From NCBI GenBank assembly GCA_021825865.1, contig JAKAFU010000003.1:54085-118084 (forward strand): DNA of 64,000 nt, written 5' to 3'. Shown here piece by piece: positions 28,726 to 38,673 of the stretch. The DNA is from a bacterium. Its GTDB lineage: Bacteria; SZUA-79; Acidulodesulfobacterales; Acidulodesulfobacteraceae. A program made the translations under genes and the position numbers. Every line of letters begins with the position of its first letter. Positions within the stretch are counted from its first letter, which is position 1. A model generated the notes under the pieces. The model made no database searches, was not told the DNA's origin, and worked only from the letters and a program-made list of their open reading frames with translations.

Positions 28726-29703
28726 TAACACCGGAGCCGCACCTGGAGCAATATATGAATGCAATCCGGGAATAAGCAAATCCACACCGAGATATGTGCA
28801 TATTACTACAATAAAGCCTATAACGGCAATCCATGCCATTTTCTTTTCATTCCAGCCTTTGGTTAGTCTTGCATGGATAAATACCGCATACGTAATCCAC
28901 GTAATTAACGACCATGTTTCTTTAGGGTCCCAGCTCCAATATCCGCCCCAGGCATTATCTGCCCATGCAGCACCGATTACTATTCCTATCGAAAGAAACA
29001 AAAAACCAAAAACTACGACCTTGTAAATAGCCTCGTCTAAAATATCAATGGACGGACTGAGTAATATAAACTGTTTATAAAGCAATATGAATGGATAAAA
29101 TATAATCGAAGCTATTTTTTTTATAGGATTAATTTTTCTTATAGTTTGCTTTGTATCTTTATTTTTATTAGATTTATGGGTTTGGTTATATTTTATCAGA
29201 AATAAAATGCCTATGCCGAACGCCGCTGCAAAAGCCCCGTAAGCTAAAAATAGCGAAATTATATGATAAAGAAGCCAGTAGCTTCTCAGTGCAGGGATTA
29301 TATAAGGTTCTATCGCACTGGTAGATAACGGATAAAATGTCGCGAATCCGAGAGCGCATATAGATATGAACGTCATAATGAATCCAAGGGAATTAAAATT
29401 ATAAAATAATTTTAATAAAATAAAACCGAATAAAATTACATATGCGAAAAAAACTAAAGAATCGTATAAGTCTATGAGCGGCGGTATGTATATTCCTATT
29501 TGGTACGAATACCGCCATCTTATAATGAAGGCAAAGGTCTGAAGTGCGAACGCGCCTAGCACTATTACAAAAGAAGCAGTAGAAGCTAATTTATTTGTCG
29601 TGAACATATATATAAAATATCCTATAAAGCTTACAATTATCATAAGCAGGGATATAGTAAAATAAAAAGACCCGTCTAAAATTGATGCGTTCATATGAAT
29701 CAT
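28723..29703 (-). CDS. ccsA: System II cytochrome c biogenesis protein CcsA (ResC; haem-handling WWD protein)
   Basis: Works with ResB to export haem and attach it to apocytochromes c. 326 residues, about eight membrane helices. The haem-binding WWD motif reads WGGYWSWDPKETWSLITW near residue 250, preceded by GAAWADNAWG. Conserved His residues occur in LLYHII and at HARLTKGWN. Many databases call this protein CcsB. The first of two nearby ATGs is chosen because TGAGGA lies ten bases upstream. Downstream of resB on the same strand. Confidence 0.94.
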   Translation of the reverse strand: MIHMNASILDGSFYFTISLLMIIVSFIGYFIYMFTTNKLASTASFVIVLGAFALQTFAFIIRWRYSYQIGIYIPPLIDLYDSLVFFAYVILFGFILLKLFYNFNSLGFIMTFISICALGFATFYPLSTSAIEPYIIPALRSYWLLYHIISLFLAYGAFAAAFGIGILFLIKYNQTHKSNKNKDTKQTIRKINPIKKIASIIFYPFILLYKQFILLSPSIDILDEAIYKVVVFGFLFLSIGIVIGAAWADNAWGGYWSWDPKETWSLITWITYAVFIHARLTKGWNEKKMAWIAVIGFIVVICTYLGVDLLIPGLHSYIAPGAAPVL

Positions 29704-29839
29704 ATTTATGTATCCTCAGAGTATTTCGTTATTTTAAATGCGTATTCTTTAAGTTATCCGATACATTATCTGTAAAAAACTTATTTAGAAAAAGTATAGG
29801 ATTTGCCGGCTCGGTACTTTCAATGTATTTGAACATTTT

Positions 29840-31303
29840 TTATATCTGTTTTTTAAATATTTCCATAAGTCTATCCATCATAGAGTAGAATGATGCAAAT
29901 TTCTTGTGGGGCACAGACAGTATTTCTATTTTATTTGTTTTTTCGTTTTCGGAAGGAGTAACCCTTACCCATAAAGACTGCTGATTAAAGAAAAATGAAA
30001 AGAATAAAGCAAAAATTAAGATTGCCGAACCAATCCATACGATATCGGTATCTACATTTTTTGTGATTTCCACGCCGCTGTAATAGTATGTTTTTATTCC
30101 GGCAAAAATAAAAGCTATATTATTGTTATATTTTGCAAAAAATAAAGGCATATTCCCTTTTTTTGTTCTATAGGGCAACTCCTGAAAAACAAGGGGACTG
30201 CCGACCGTTTTATCATTTTTAATTACCGATATATAGAAAGGAATCTGGTCTTTTGCAGGGTGTTTAAAAAAATTAAACGAAAATTTTATATTATTTATTT
30301 TTGAATTATATATTTTTCCGGGCACTGCATACACCAGTCTTTTATTATTTTTATTGCTGTTTTTCAAATTCAAATTAAGCACTAATATCTGTGCCGCGTT
30401 AGGTTTGTAATGGCCGTAGCTTGCCTGATAAATAGTTATCCCGTCATATGTTAGGGGATGATTAACCCTTATTGATTTAGTCAGAATAGTTATATGCTTT
30501 TTTATAATTGTCAGCGTACTTATATACGCCTTCGGCATTCCGTTTTTATAATATTTTGTTACATAGTTGTCCAATTTTATTTTAAAAGGCAGCAGTACGG
30601 GATGATTATTTTTTAATAAATAAGAATGCTGAACTGTTTGACCTACCTTAATGTTAGTATAAGACCTGTATCCCAATGCCACGCCGAGGAGGACCCCCGC
30701 CAGAATAACTATTGCACCGAGATGAGCAATAATCGGCGATATTCTGAATATAGAATTTTTTGAAAAAAATAAAAAATTTCCCGAATTGTTTTCTTTATTA
30801 TCGGCATTGCTGCTCGTTTTTTGCGCTTTTTCATTCTTGCCGTCATTAATATAATTATTATCTTTGCCTGAAATTTTTAATACCGGTTTTCCAAATTTTT
30901 TACCGAACGTTTTTTCGGCAAAATTCAATATTTCATAAGGGCTTTTTGATGATTGCAAAGTTATATATTTAGCCTTATAGCTGTTTTTTTTCAGTGCATA
31001 GTCGAAAGAAGTATTCGGATCTACGATATTTTTAATAATCTTAGGAAGTTTATTTGCCGAAGAAATTATCATAGTTAAAATGAGCAGTGCGGCAAGACCG
31101 ACGAAATACCATGAGTCGTAAATATTTAAAAATCCCAGCCAGTAGAGGATGTGAAAAACAGTATTGCCGTAAATTATTTTATATTGCGCTATAGTATCGC
31201 CCTGGTCTATTACGGTTCCGATGATTGAGACTGCGGCTATAAGTATAAATAAAATTATTGCTAATTTTATTGAAGAAAAGAATTTATTTAATTTTGATAA
31301 CAT
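29840..31303 (-). CDS. resB: System II cytochrome c biogenesis protein ResB (Ccs1)
   Basis: Partner of CcsA in the system II cytochrome c synthetase. 487 residues: three N-terminal helices with the family-typical SIKLAIILFILIAAVSIIGTVIDQG, a fourth helix (PIIAHLGAIVILAGVLLG), a large periplasmic domain (VRVNHPLTYDGITIYQASYG) and a final helix near residue 430 (VWIGSAILIFALFFSFFF). An Asn/Lys-rich linker lies at about residues 145-175. The two genes together show the organism makes periplasmic c-type cytochromes by system II rather than Ccm. Confidence 0.94.
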   Translation of the reverse strand: MLSKLNKFFSSIKLAIILFILIAAVSIIGTVIDQGDTIAQYKIIYGNTVFHILYWLGFLNIYDSWYFVGLAALLILTMIISSANKLPKIIKNIVDPNTSFDYALKKNSYKAKYITLQSSKSPYEILNFAEKTFGKKFGKPVLKISGKDNNYINDGKNEKAQKTSSNADNKENNSGNFLFFSKNSIFRISPIIAHLGAIVILAGVLLGVALGYRSYTNIKVGQTVQHSYLLKNNHPVLLPFKIKLDNYVTKYYKNGMPKAYISTLTIIKKHITILTKSIRVNHPLTYDGITIYQASYGHYKPNAAQILVLNLNLKNSNKNNKRLVYAVPGKIYNSKINNIKFSFNFFKHPAKDQIPFYISVIKNDKTVGSPLVFQELPYRTKKGNMPLFFAKYNNNIAFIFAGIKTYYYSGVEITKNVDTDIVWIGSAILIFALFFSFFFNQQSLWVRVTPSENEKTNKIEILSVPHKKFASFYSMMDRLMEIFKKQI

Positions 31304-31426
31304 AGGATTTTGTGTTTTTATTGTATTGTATTGTATTTTATTTTTGACTTTTATAAATTATATTGCTTTTAATTTAGATTGTAAAGCAAAATTGTCAATT
31401 TTTGCATTAAAAAAAATATATAAAAC

Positions 31427-31455
31427 TTGACAAAAAGCAAATTTATTGGTTTAAT
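31427..31455 (+). promoter_or_regulatory. Sigma-70-type promoter of the hrcA operon
   Basis: TTGACA at 31427-31432, 17 bases, then TTTAAT at 31450-31455 (five of six to TATAAT). The CIRCE operator begins six bases downstream and therefore covers the expected start of transcription. Confidence 0.8.
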
Positions 31456-31460
31456 TATTA

Positions 31461-31487
31461 TTAGCACTCTATATTGAAGAGTGCTAA
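31461..31487 (+). promoter_or_regulatory. CIRCE operator (HrcA binding site)
   Basis: TTAGCACTC (31461-31469), nine-base spacer, GAGTGCTAA (31479-31487): a perfect match to the CIRCE consensus. It sits directly before hrcA, so the operon is autoregulated by HrcA and induced by heat or unfolded protein. Confidence 0.98.
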
Positions 31488-31519
31488 TAATTATATGCAT
31501 AAAGAATAGAGATGAATTT

Positions 31520-32554
31520 ATGGAAGAGTTTCTTAATGAGCGTTTTCAGGAAGTATTACACTGCATAATAGAAGAATATATTGTTACCGCTAATCCTGTA
31601 GGCTCTAAATTTATTGCAGGGAAATGTTCGTTAAACTTAAGCTCTGCTTCAATAAGAAATATTATGGCATCTCTTGAGGAAAAAGGGTATATACATCAGC
31701 CTTATTTTTCGGCGGGCAGAGTTCCGACTTCTTCGGGCTACAAATTTTATATAAACAGCATTTTAAAAACAAAAAAAATATCAAAACAACAGAAAGAAGA
31801 GATTAGAAGCAGTTTTAATATTTCAGGCAAGGATATAAAAAAGATATTATGGCAGGCGGTACATTTGTTGTCTGAAATTTCGCATTATATGCCGATTGTA
31901 TTGGCGCCGGAGAGGACTTATGCCAATTTGCTGCATATTGAATTTATAAAATTAGATAAATCAAATCTTCTTGTAGTGACGGTGTTTGACGGCGGCATTG
32001 TTGAAAATAAAATAATTAGCGCCGACAGAGATTATGCTCAGGCAGAACTCAGCAAATACTCGGTGAAACTAAATGAAATAATTAACGGACATAATATTGA
32101 CGAATTAAAAGATGTTATTCTAAAGAGTATCGATAAGGACAGAAAAAGTTTTTTTTCGCTGTTAAACGGTATTATTTTTAATTTTGATTTAGCAAAAGAT
32201 AAAATTGTAAATGAGGACGATTATTTATATATAGGTTCAAGAATGAATTTATTTGATGAACCGGAGTTTTCAAATTATGAAAAGATTAAATCTCTCGTAA
32301 AGGCTTTTGAAGATAAAAAAACTATAATAAAATTATTGGAACTCGCTAAACAAAAAGAAGGTATTCATATATTTATAGGTTCGGATACCGAATGGTCCGA
32401 CATTAACGGTTTATCGGTAATTACGGCGTCTTATCATAGCAAGAAAGGATTTGCGGAAGGTTCAATAGGTCTGATAGGACCGTCTAGGATGAATTATGCT
32501 ACGGCTATTCCGGCGGTAAATTATATGGCAAAGCTTTTATGTGATATAATCTAA
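31520..32554 (+). CDS. hrcA: Heat-inducible transcription repressor HrcA
   Basis: Represses chaperone genes through CIRCE; activity depends on GroEL. 344 residues from the ATG at 31520. The N-terminal winged helix (EYIVTANPVGSK, LSSASIRNIMASLEEKGYIHQPYFSAGRVPTSSGYKFYI) is the family hallmark; the dimer and GAF-like parts follow and GLIGPSRMNYATAIPAV closes the protein. A longer in-frame start at 31481 is rejected because it lies inside the operator. First gene of hrcA-grpE-dnaK-dnaJ. Confidence 0.97.
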   Translation: MEEFLNERFQEVLHCIIEEYIVTANPVGSKFIAGKCSLNLSSASIRNIMASLEEKGYIHQPYFSAGRVPTSSGYKFYINSILKTKKISKQQKEEIRSSFNISGKDIKKILWQAVHLLSEISHYMPIVLAPERTYANLLHIEFIKLDKSNLLVVTVFDGGIVENKIISADRDYAQAELSKYSVKLNEIINGHNIDELKDVILKSIDKDRKSFFSLLNGIIFNFDLAKDKIVNEDDYLYIGSRMNLFDEPEFSNYEKIKSLVKAFEDKKTIIKLLELAKQKEGIHIFIGSDTEWSDINGLSVITASYHSKKGFAEGSIGLIGPSRMNYATAIPAVNYMAKLLCDII

Positions 32555-32604
32555 ATATTTTAATAAATAAAATTAAAATAAATAACAATCGGGAGAACTA
32601 AAAT

Positions 32605-33258
32605 ATGGAAGACAATAGAAGAGATGAAAGCAGCTTAAATGATGAAGATAATACGAATGAGGCAAAAGATATTAATGAGCAGGAAGAGAATGAACCGCTG
32701 CTCGATATCGCAGATTTAGACCGGATAACCGAGCCGGCATCTCTGACTGAAGCGTTAGAAAGTCTAAATTACATAAAAAACGCATTTATAAATTTAAAGA
32801 AAGAATTTGACGAATTAAACGAAAAATACCTTAAAATTCTGGCTGATTCAGAAAATTTCAGAAAAAGAATTATCAGAGAGAAGGAAGAATCGTTAAAATA
32901 TTCCAATGAGAGTCTCGTTAAAGACCTGCTGCCTATTTTAGATTACTTAGACCTTGCTATTAATCACTCCGCCTCCTATATTGACAATGACGTATCCGGA
33001 AATCTTAAAGTTTTTGTTGACGGTGTTAAAATGGCTAACAATGAATTTATAAAAGTTTTACTAAATCACGGTGTTAAAATTATAGAAACGGAAAATAAAC
33101 AATTTGACCCTAATTTTCATGAAGTAGTCGAGATAGTAAAAGATTCGGCTGAATCTGAGGGGAAAATTATAGAAGAAAAAAGAAAAGGATACATTTATAA
33201 AGACAGATTGTTAAGACCGTCCTTAATATGTATCTCTAAGCCTGACGGCAGCTGCTGA
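32605..33258 (+). CDS. grpE: Nucleotide exchange factor GrpE
   Basis: Releases ADP from DnaK. 217 residues: acidic disordered N-terminus (about 1-50), a long helix (FDELNEKYLKILADSENFRKRIIREKEE), a helix bundle (YSNESLVKDLLPILDYLDLAI) and the C-terminal beta wing (IETENKQFDPNFHEVVE, KGYIYKDRLLRPSLICIS). Between hrcA and dnaK with a GGGAG site before ATG. Confidence 0.97.
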   Translation: MEDNRRDESSLNDEDNTNEAKDINEQEENEPLLDIADLDRITEPASLTEALESLNYIKNAFINLKKEFDELNEKYLKILADSENFRKRIIREKEESLKYSNESLVKDLLPILDYLDLAINHSASYIDNDVSGNLKVFVDGVKMANNEFIKVLLNHGVKIIETENKQFDPNFHEVVEIVKDSAESEGKIIEEKRKGYIYKDRLLRPSLICISKPDGSC

Positions 33259-33392
33259 TTTATTTAGATAATAATTAAGTAAATAATTAAGTTATATTAA
33301 TATAATATTGATTAATTACTGTAATAGATATAAAATTATAAATAAAAATAATAAAGAATAATTAAAATATATAAATAAGGAGAGATAAAATT

Positions 33393-35315
33393 ATGGGAAA
33401 AGTTATCGGAATTGATCTTGGAACTACTAATTCTTGCGTTGCTATTATGGAAGGGAAAGAACCTGTAGTTATTGCAAATTCTGAAGGAGCAAGGACGACA
33501 CCGTCTATCGTTTCTATTTCCGACAGCGGAGAAAGACTCGTCGGACAGGCAGCTAAAAGACAGGCAGTTACTAATCCTGAAAATACCATTTATGCCGTCA
33601 AAAGACTCATCGGCAGAAAATATAACGCACCTGAAGTACAGGCTTTTAAAAAAATATGCCCTTACAAAATTGTCGAAAATGATAACGGCGATGCATGGGT
33701 AGAGGTTAGAGGCAGAAAATACAGTCCTGCAGAAATATCTTCAATGATTTTAATGAAAATGAAAAAGACCGCGGAAGATTATCTCGGGGAAACTGTTACC
33801 GAAGCCGTTATTACCGTCCCTGCTTATTTTAACGATTCGCAGAGGCAGGCTACAAAAGATGCCGGTAAAATAGCCGGACTTAACGTTTTAAGAATTATCA
33901 ACGAACCTACGGCATCTTCTTTGGCTTACGGTTTAGATAAGAAAAAGGAAGAAAAAATCGCGGTTTATGATTTAGGCGGCGGAACCTTTGATATTTCAAT
34001 TCTTGAGCTTGGCGAAGGAGTATTTGAAGTTAAATCGACTAACGGAGATACTTTTCTTGGCGGAGAGGATTTTGACCAGCGTGTTATAGATTATCTAGCA
34101 GATGAATTTAAAAAAGATTACGGAATTGATTTGAGAAACGATAAAATGGCGCTTCAACGGTTAAAGGAAGCTGCAGAGAAAGCAAAAATAGAACTTTCTT
34201 CGGCTCTCGAGACTGATGTAAATTTACCGTTTATCACCGCTGACGCAAGCGGTCCTAAGCATATGAATTTAAAAATAACAAGAGCGAAACTGGAGCAGTT
34301 GACCGGCGATTTAATAGAACGGTCTATGAAGCCGGTGGGAATTGCTTTAAAAGATGCAGGTTTAACTACCGCGCAGATAGATGAAGTCGTCCTTGTCGGC
34401 GGACAGACGAGAATGCCTAAAGTTCAGGAAGAAGTTAAGGACTTTTTTGGCAAAGAACCTAACAAAGGCGTAAATCCGGATGAAGTGGTTGCCGTAGGAG
34501 CTGCAATTCAGGGAGCCGTTCTTAAGGGTGACGTCAAAGACGTACTGCTTCTTGATGTAACTCCTCTATCTTTAGGTATTGAAACATTAGGCGGCGTCAC
34601 GACGAAGCTTATCGAAAAGAATACTACTATACCTTCAAGAAAAAGTCAGATATTTTCGACGGCGGCAGATAATCAGCCGGCTGTCACAATTAATGTGCTT
34701 CAGGGCGAAAGAGAGATGTCTTCCGATAATAAAAGCCTAGGCAGATTTGAACTTACGGGAATACCTCCAGCTCCGAGAGGAGTCCCGCAGATAGAAGTTA
34801 CGTTTGATATTGACGCAAACGGTATCGTACATGTTTCTGCCAAGGATTTAGGAACAGGCAAGGAGCAGTCGATTAAAATAACTTCTTCAAGCGGTTTATC
34901 TAAAGAAGAAATAGATAAAATGATTAAAGAAGCCGAACTTCACAAAGATGAAGACAACAAAAAGAAAGAACTTATAGAAGCCAAGAACCATCTGGATACA
35001 TTAATATATTCCGTTGAAAAACTGTTAAAAGACAATGCCGATAAGATAGAATCTGCTGAAAAGATGGCTGCCGAAGAGAAGGTTTCGGATGCTAAAAAAG
35101 CTTTAGAAGCGGGCGATATCGACAAAATTAAATCGGCTACCGAGGAATTAGAAAAAGTATCTCACTCAATAACGGAAGCAATGTATAAAAAGACGGCCGA
35201 ACAGCAATCCGAATCTGCCGGGTCTTCTCAAAATCAGGATGATGCGCAGGCGGAAAAACCGGCCGATGAAAATGTGGTTGATGCCGAATTTGAGGAAGTA
35301 AAGGACAAAAAATAA
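33393..35315 (+). CDS. dnaK: Chaperone protein DnaK (Hsp70)
   Basis: ATP-driven chaperone, 640 residues. N-terminal ATPase domain with [27 protein letters not shown] and [13 protein letters not shown]; linker [17 protein letters not shown]; substrate-binding domain; C-terminal lid ending in [11 protein letters not shown], the acidic EEVK-type tail. The full-length reading frame is intact. AAGGAGAG precedes the ATG. Co-transcribed with grpE and probably dnaJ. Confidence 0.99.
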   Translation: MGKVIGIDLGTTNSCVAIMEGKEPVVIANSEGARTTPSIVSISDSGERLVGQAAKRQAVTNPENTIYAVKRLIGRKYNAPEVQAFKKICPYKIVENDNGDAWVEVRGRKYSPAEISSMILMKMKKTAEDYLGETVTEAVITVPAYFNDSQRQATKDAGKIAGLNVLRIINEPTASSLAYGLDKKKEEKIAVYDLGGGTFDISILELGEGVFEVKSTNGDTFLGGEDFDQRVIDYLADEFKKDYGIDLRNDKMALQRLKEAAEKAKIELSSALETDVNLPFITADASGPKHMNLKITRAKLEQLTGDLIERSMKPVGIALKDAGLTTAQIDEVVLVGGQTRMPKVQEEVKDFFGKEPNKGVNPDEVVAVGAAIQGAVLKGDVKDVLLLDVTPLSLGIETLGGVTTKLIEKNTTIPSRKSQIFSTAADNQPAVTINVLQGEREMSSDNKSLGRFELTGIPPAPRGVPQIEVTFDIDANGIVHVSAKDLGTGKEQSIKITSSSGLSKEEIDKMIKEAELHKDEDNKKKELIEAKNHLDTLIYSVEKLLKDNADKIESAEKMAAEEKVSDAKKALEAGDIDKIKSATEELEKVSHSITEAMYKKTAEQQSESAGSSQNQDDAQAEKPADENVVDAEFEEVKDKK

Positions 35316-35408
35316 GTTATATTAATGTATTTTTTAACTAAGATATTAAAAATATAAATGTTAAAAATATTAAAATAAAATAAAAAAAAATAATTATTCT
35401 AATCAAAT

Positions 35409-36509
35409 ATGGCAACAAAAAGAGATTATTACGAGATATTAGAAATAGACAGAAATGCAACATCGGCTGAGCTGAAAAAAGCATATAGGAAATTAGCCGT
35501 TAAATATCATCCGGATAAGAATCAAGGCGATAAAGAATCTGAAGAAAAATTTAAAGAAATAAACGAAGCTTATGAAATCCTTTCAGATGAAGAAAAAAGA
35601 GCTGCATATGACAGATTCGGACATGAAGGCGTTTCTCAAGGAGCCGGAGCCGGGTTTAGCAGCGGGTTTGGAGATATTTTCAGTGATTTTTTCGGCGATA
35701 TGTTCGGTTCAAAGCAAAATAAGCGGACAAGGCAAAGAAGAGGGGATGACCTTCGCTATGAACTTAACATAAAATTTGAAGAGGCGATATTCGGCGCTGC
35801 CAAAGAAATAAAGTTCAGAAGATATGAAAAATGCGAATCATGTGACGGAACAGGCGCAAAAAAGGGAACTAAACCCGTTGTTTGTCCGGTTTGCAAAGGC
35901 ACAGGCGAGATAAGGCAGCAGCAAGGTTTTTTTACCATTACAAGAACTTGCTATAAATGCAGCGGTGAAGGAGAAATAATTGAAAACCCGTGTCCGACAT
36001 GCTCAGGACGCGGCAGGGTTATTAAAGAAAAAAAACTTGAAATAAAAATTCCTGCAGGAATAGATAACGGCAACAGGCTCAGGGTCTCAGGAGAAGGCGC
36101 ATCCGGTATTTACGGCGGTCCTCCGGGTGACCTTTATGTTGACATTACGGTTGAACCGCATCATTTGTTTAAGAGAAAAGATGAGGATATTTATGTAACA
36201 GTTCCTATAAATTTTCCCCAGGCGGCAATGGGATGCGATATCGAAGTGCCTACCTTAGAAGGTAAAGCAAATTTAAAAATCCCGCAAGGTACTCAGAGCG
36301 GGACTCAGTTTACTTTTAAAGGCAAAGGAGTTTATAGATTAAACAGTCAATCGAGAGGGAATGAATATATTAATGTTATCGTTGAAACGCCGACCAATCT
36401 GACTGCGAAACAAAAGAAAATTTTAGAAGAATTTACACAAGAAAGCGGGGAAGATTCACATCCTATTAAAAAATCATTCTTTGAAAAAATATTTTCAATA
36501 GGAAAATAG
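35409..36509 (+). CDS. dnaJ: Chaperone protein DnaJ (Hsp40), type I
   Basis: Stimulates DnaK ATPase and delivers substrates. J domain at residues 1-70 with HPD at 34-36, a Gly/Phe-rich linker ([20 protein letters not shown]), four zinc-finger CXXCXGXG repeats ([32 protein letters not shown]) and the C-terminal peptide-binding domains. 366 residues is a usual length. It lies 93 bases after dnaK and is followed by a terminator-like structure. Confidence 0.98.
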   Translation: MATKRDYYEILEIDRNATSAELKKAYRKLAVKYHPDKNQGDKESEEKFKEINEAYEILSDEEKRAAYDRFGHEGVSQGAGAGFSSGFGDIFSDFFGDMFGSKQNKRTRQRRGDDLRYELNIKFEEAIFGAAKEIKFRRYEKCESCDGTGAKKGTKPVVCPVCKGTGEIRQQQGFFTITRTCYKCSGEGEIIENPCPTCSGRGRVIKEKKLEIKIPAGIDNGNRLRVSGEGASGIYGGPPGDLYVDITVEPHHLFKRKDEDIYVTVPINFPQAAMGCDIEVPTLEGKANLKIPQGTQSGTQFTFKGKGVYRLNSQSRGNEYINVIVETPTNLTAKQKKILEEFTQESGEDSHPIKKSFFEKIFSIGK

Positions 36510-36523
36510 ATAAAAACATTCAG

Positions 36524-36600
36524 CCTCTCTGTGCAGCATCCAATATATATATTTGTGCAGTTTATATATATTCGTTTGCCGCGGCAGAGAGGTTATTTTT
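36524..36600 (+). terminator. Terminator-like structure after dnaJ
   Basis: CCTCTCTG (36524-36531) pairs with CAGAGAGG (36585-36592), enclosing an A/T hairpin (AATATATAT...ATATATATT) and followed by TTATTTTTATTTT. It is 14 bases past the dnaJ stop. Confidence 0.7.
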
Positions 36601-36733
36601 ATTTTAATTCTATGAAACTAAATTAATAATACAATATGCTATTATACGCCGAATAATTTTATAAATTTTGTTTTTTAAATATCGGTATTAAATTATAAAA
36701 TAATATGCAAATATTAAAATATTCATTAAATTA

Positions 36734-37096
36734 TTAATAATCTATATTTTTAAATTTAATATCTGTTATATTATCCGCCTCTCTGTGATTTTCATTTAAT
36801 CTGGTCAAATAGTCATTTATTTTTTGAATAAATTCACCTTTAAGAAAACTAAGTTCAAAAGATAAAACAGAACTGTTTGTCAGTATGGTTAATGTTTTTC
36901 CTCTGATATATTTCGGTTTTGTCTTGCCGCCTAAATCTTTTCCGCAGATATCAATCCAGTTAGAAGCCAAAAGCAGCGTATCATAATCAGATATTTTTAG
37001 TTTATTTTTTAAAATATCCGACAGAATTTCTTTTAAATTTGCAGGCGGATTTTTTGTTGAATTATCTTGCAAATTTTTAGGATAATCGATTTTCAT
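36734..37096 (-). CDS. DUF721 / DciA-like protein
   Basis: 120 residues. The central region (LLLASNWIDICGKDLGGKTKPKYIRGKTLTILTNSSVLSFELSFLKGEFIQKIN) matches the DUF721 domain, which includes DciA, the helicase-loading partner of DnaB in many bacteria lacking DnaC. The conserved W of the W-xx-xxG segment and the IRGKTLTI strand are present. The protein is short and stands alone on the minus strand, so a DciA role is plausible but not shown. Confidence 0.8.
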   Translation of the reverse strand: MKIDYPKNLQDNSTKNPPANLKEILSDILKNKLKISDYDTLLLASNWIDICGKDLGGKTKPKYIRGKTLTILTNSSVLSFELSFLKGEFIQKINDYLTRLNENHREADNITDIKFKNIDY

Positions 37097-37110
37097 ATTT
37101 TTTTATTTAA

Positions 37111-37198
37111 ATTTTATTGCTTTATTTTTATAATTTAAGTATTATTTAAATTATAAAATGATAGCAATTTATTTTATTGCTTTATTTTTATAATTTAA
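37111..37198. repeat. 28-bp exact direct repeat, 60-base offset
   Basis: Positions 37111-37138 and 37171-37198 are identical. They lie in the A/T-rich gap between the DUF721 gene (minus) and the zinc-ribbon gene (plus). No known element is recognised. Confidence 0.85.
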
Positions 37199-37366
37199 TT
37201 AATCTATTATATAATATAGAATAAAAAAAGATAGTCTTAGCTATGCTGCTGTTTCTATAATATAATTTTGAGGCTGCTGTTTTTTTGATATTTTATTAAT
37301 TTACATGACCCATATACATATAAAACATAAGCTAAAGTCTCTGTTATTTTAAATAATTACAACAAT

Positions 37367-38053
37367 ATGCGTATTTTATGTCCATTTTGTGCGACCTCTT
37401 ATGATATCGACGAATTATTGCTGCCGGACGGCAATATTAAAGTAAGGTGCAGAATCTGCGCCAATATTTTTATTATAAATAAAAAAATTGGCGTAATTAC
37501 CGATAATGATAACGGGTCTAATATCACGGAAGAAAAAGAAAAAAATAATTCAGACCAAAAAAATACAGAAAACAAGGAAGAATCAGAAAAAAATGAAAAA
37601 GCCTATGACGTTAAGACAATTAATGACGAACATAGCACGGAATCTGGACATAAAACGCATTTAACTGATAAAACAGAAGCGACAGAATCAGATAAAACGC
37701 ATGAAGCTCAAACACAAGAAAAAGAAAATAAGAATATTTTTGAATCTGAAGAAATAAAAAAAATTCTTAAGGAAATAACCGACGATATAGAGAAACCGGA
37801 TACCGTAAAATCGCCGGATGAACTTGCTCATAATAATAAAAAAAAAGAAAAAATAACTAAAGACGACGTTTTAACAAAGCGAAAGAATAAAAATAATACA
37901 ATAAAAAAATTATTTTTGATATTTTTAATACTTGTTGTTATTATAATAATATTATATGCGTTGGATTTTTCCGGGGTTATTTATATCCCCTATTTAATGG
38001 ATATTAGTAAATATATTAATGTAAATTTTTTAAAATTAATGTCCGAATTGTAA
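37367..38053 (+). CDS. Zinc-ribbon (MJ0042-type) single-pass membrane protein
   Basis: 228 residues. N-terminal zinc ribbon with CPFC (Cys5, Cys8) and CRIC (Cys28, Cys31), as in MJ0042/zinc_ribbon_5 domains common in deltaproteobacterial and alphaproteobacterial proteins. A highly charged Glu/Lys/Thr-rich low-complexity linker follows (about 45-175), then a membrane helix at about 181-203 (LFLIFLILVVIIIILYAL) and a short tail. Function unknown; a role in envelope or regulatory assembly cannot be decided. The HIT gene follows 18 bases later. Confidence 0.8.
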   Translation: MRILCPFCATSYDIDELLLPDGNIKVRCRICANIFIINKKIGVITDNDNGSNITEEKEKNNSDQKNTENKEESEKNEKAYDVKTINDEHSTESGHKTHLTDKTEATESDKTHEAQTQEKENKNIFESEEIKKILKEITDDIEKPDTVKSPDELAHNNKKKEKITKDDVLTKRKNKNNTIKKLFLIFLILVVIIIILYALDFSGVIYIPYLMDISKYINVNFLKLMSEL

Positions 38054-38071
38054 AGGGTTTTATTTATACAT

Positions 38072-38437
38072 ATGAATGATGAATTATTAAACGGTAAAGC
38101 TCGTGATTGTGTTTTTTGTAAAATAGTAAGCGGAATAATCAAAAGCGATATTATAAAAGAGACAAACGGCTTTATTGCAATAAAAGATATAAATGCCGTA
38201 TCACCCTTGCATCTTCTTATAATATCTAAAATGCATTATGATTCTATAATAAATACCGACGAATTATTTGACGGTAACGAATTGCTGCAATTAATAAAAG
38301 AGATATCTAAAGAGTACAGTCTGGATTCCGGCGGTTTTAGGCTTGTTGTCAATACGGGCATTGACGGTGGTCAGACTGTTATGCATTTTCATGTGCATTT
38401 AATGGCAGGCAGAAGCTTTTCCTGGCCGCCGGGTTAA
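38072..38437 (+). CDS. HIT family nucleotide-binding protein
   Basis: 121 residues of the histidine-triad superfamily (Hint/HinT branch). CVFCKIVSG with the zinc-type Cys pair at the N-terminus, then VSPLHLLIISKMHYDS, VNTGIDGGQTVMHFHVHLMAGR with the HxHxH triad at its end. Hint enzymes hydrolyse AMP-lysine or AMP-phosphoramidate bonds; the in vivo substrate is unknown. Confidence 0.94.
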   Translation: MNDELLNGKARDCVFCKIVSGIIKSDIIKETNGFIAIKDINAVSPLHLLIISKMHYDSIINTDELFDGNELLQLIKEISKEYSLDSGGFRLVVNTGIDGGQTVMHFHVHLMAGRSFSWPPG

Positions 38438-38673
38438 TTCTATAAATTGAGTCTCGCGCTGAACGCTTATTTTAATGTTCCGGATATTGCATTGATTCAA
38501 TTAAAAAATCGGACGGGAATATTGAAATGATACTTTTAGATGCAGGAACTACATAATAAATATTGCATTATATTTATTGTTTTATTATGTTGAAGATGCA
38601 CTTTGCCAGTATTGTCAAGATTATTTAAAATTATTATAATTAAAAATTTTTAAGTCGGGAGAAAATAAAATTA

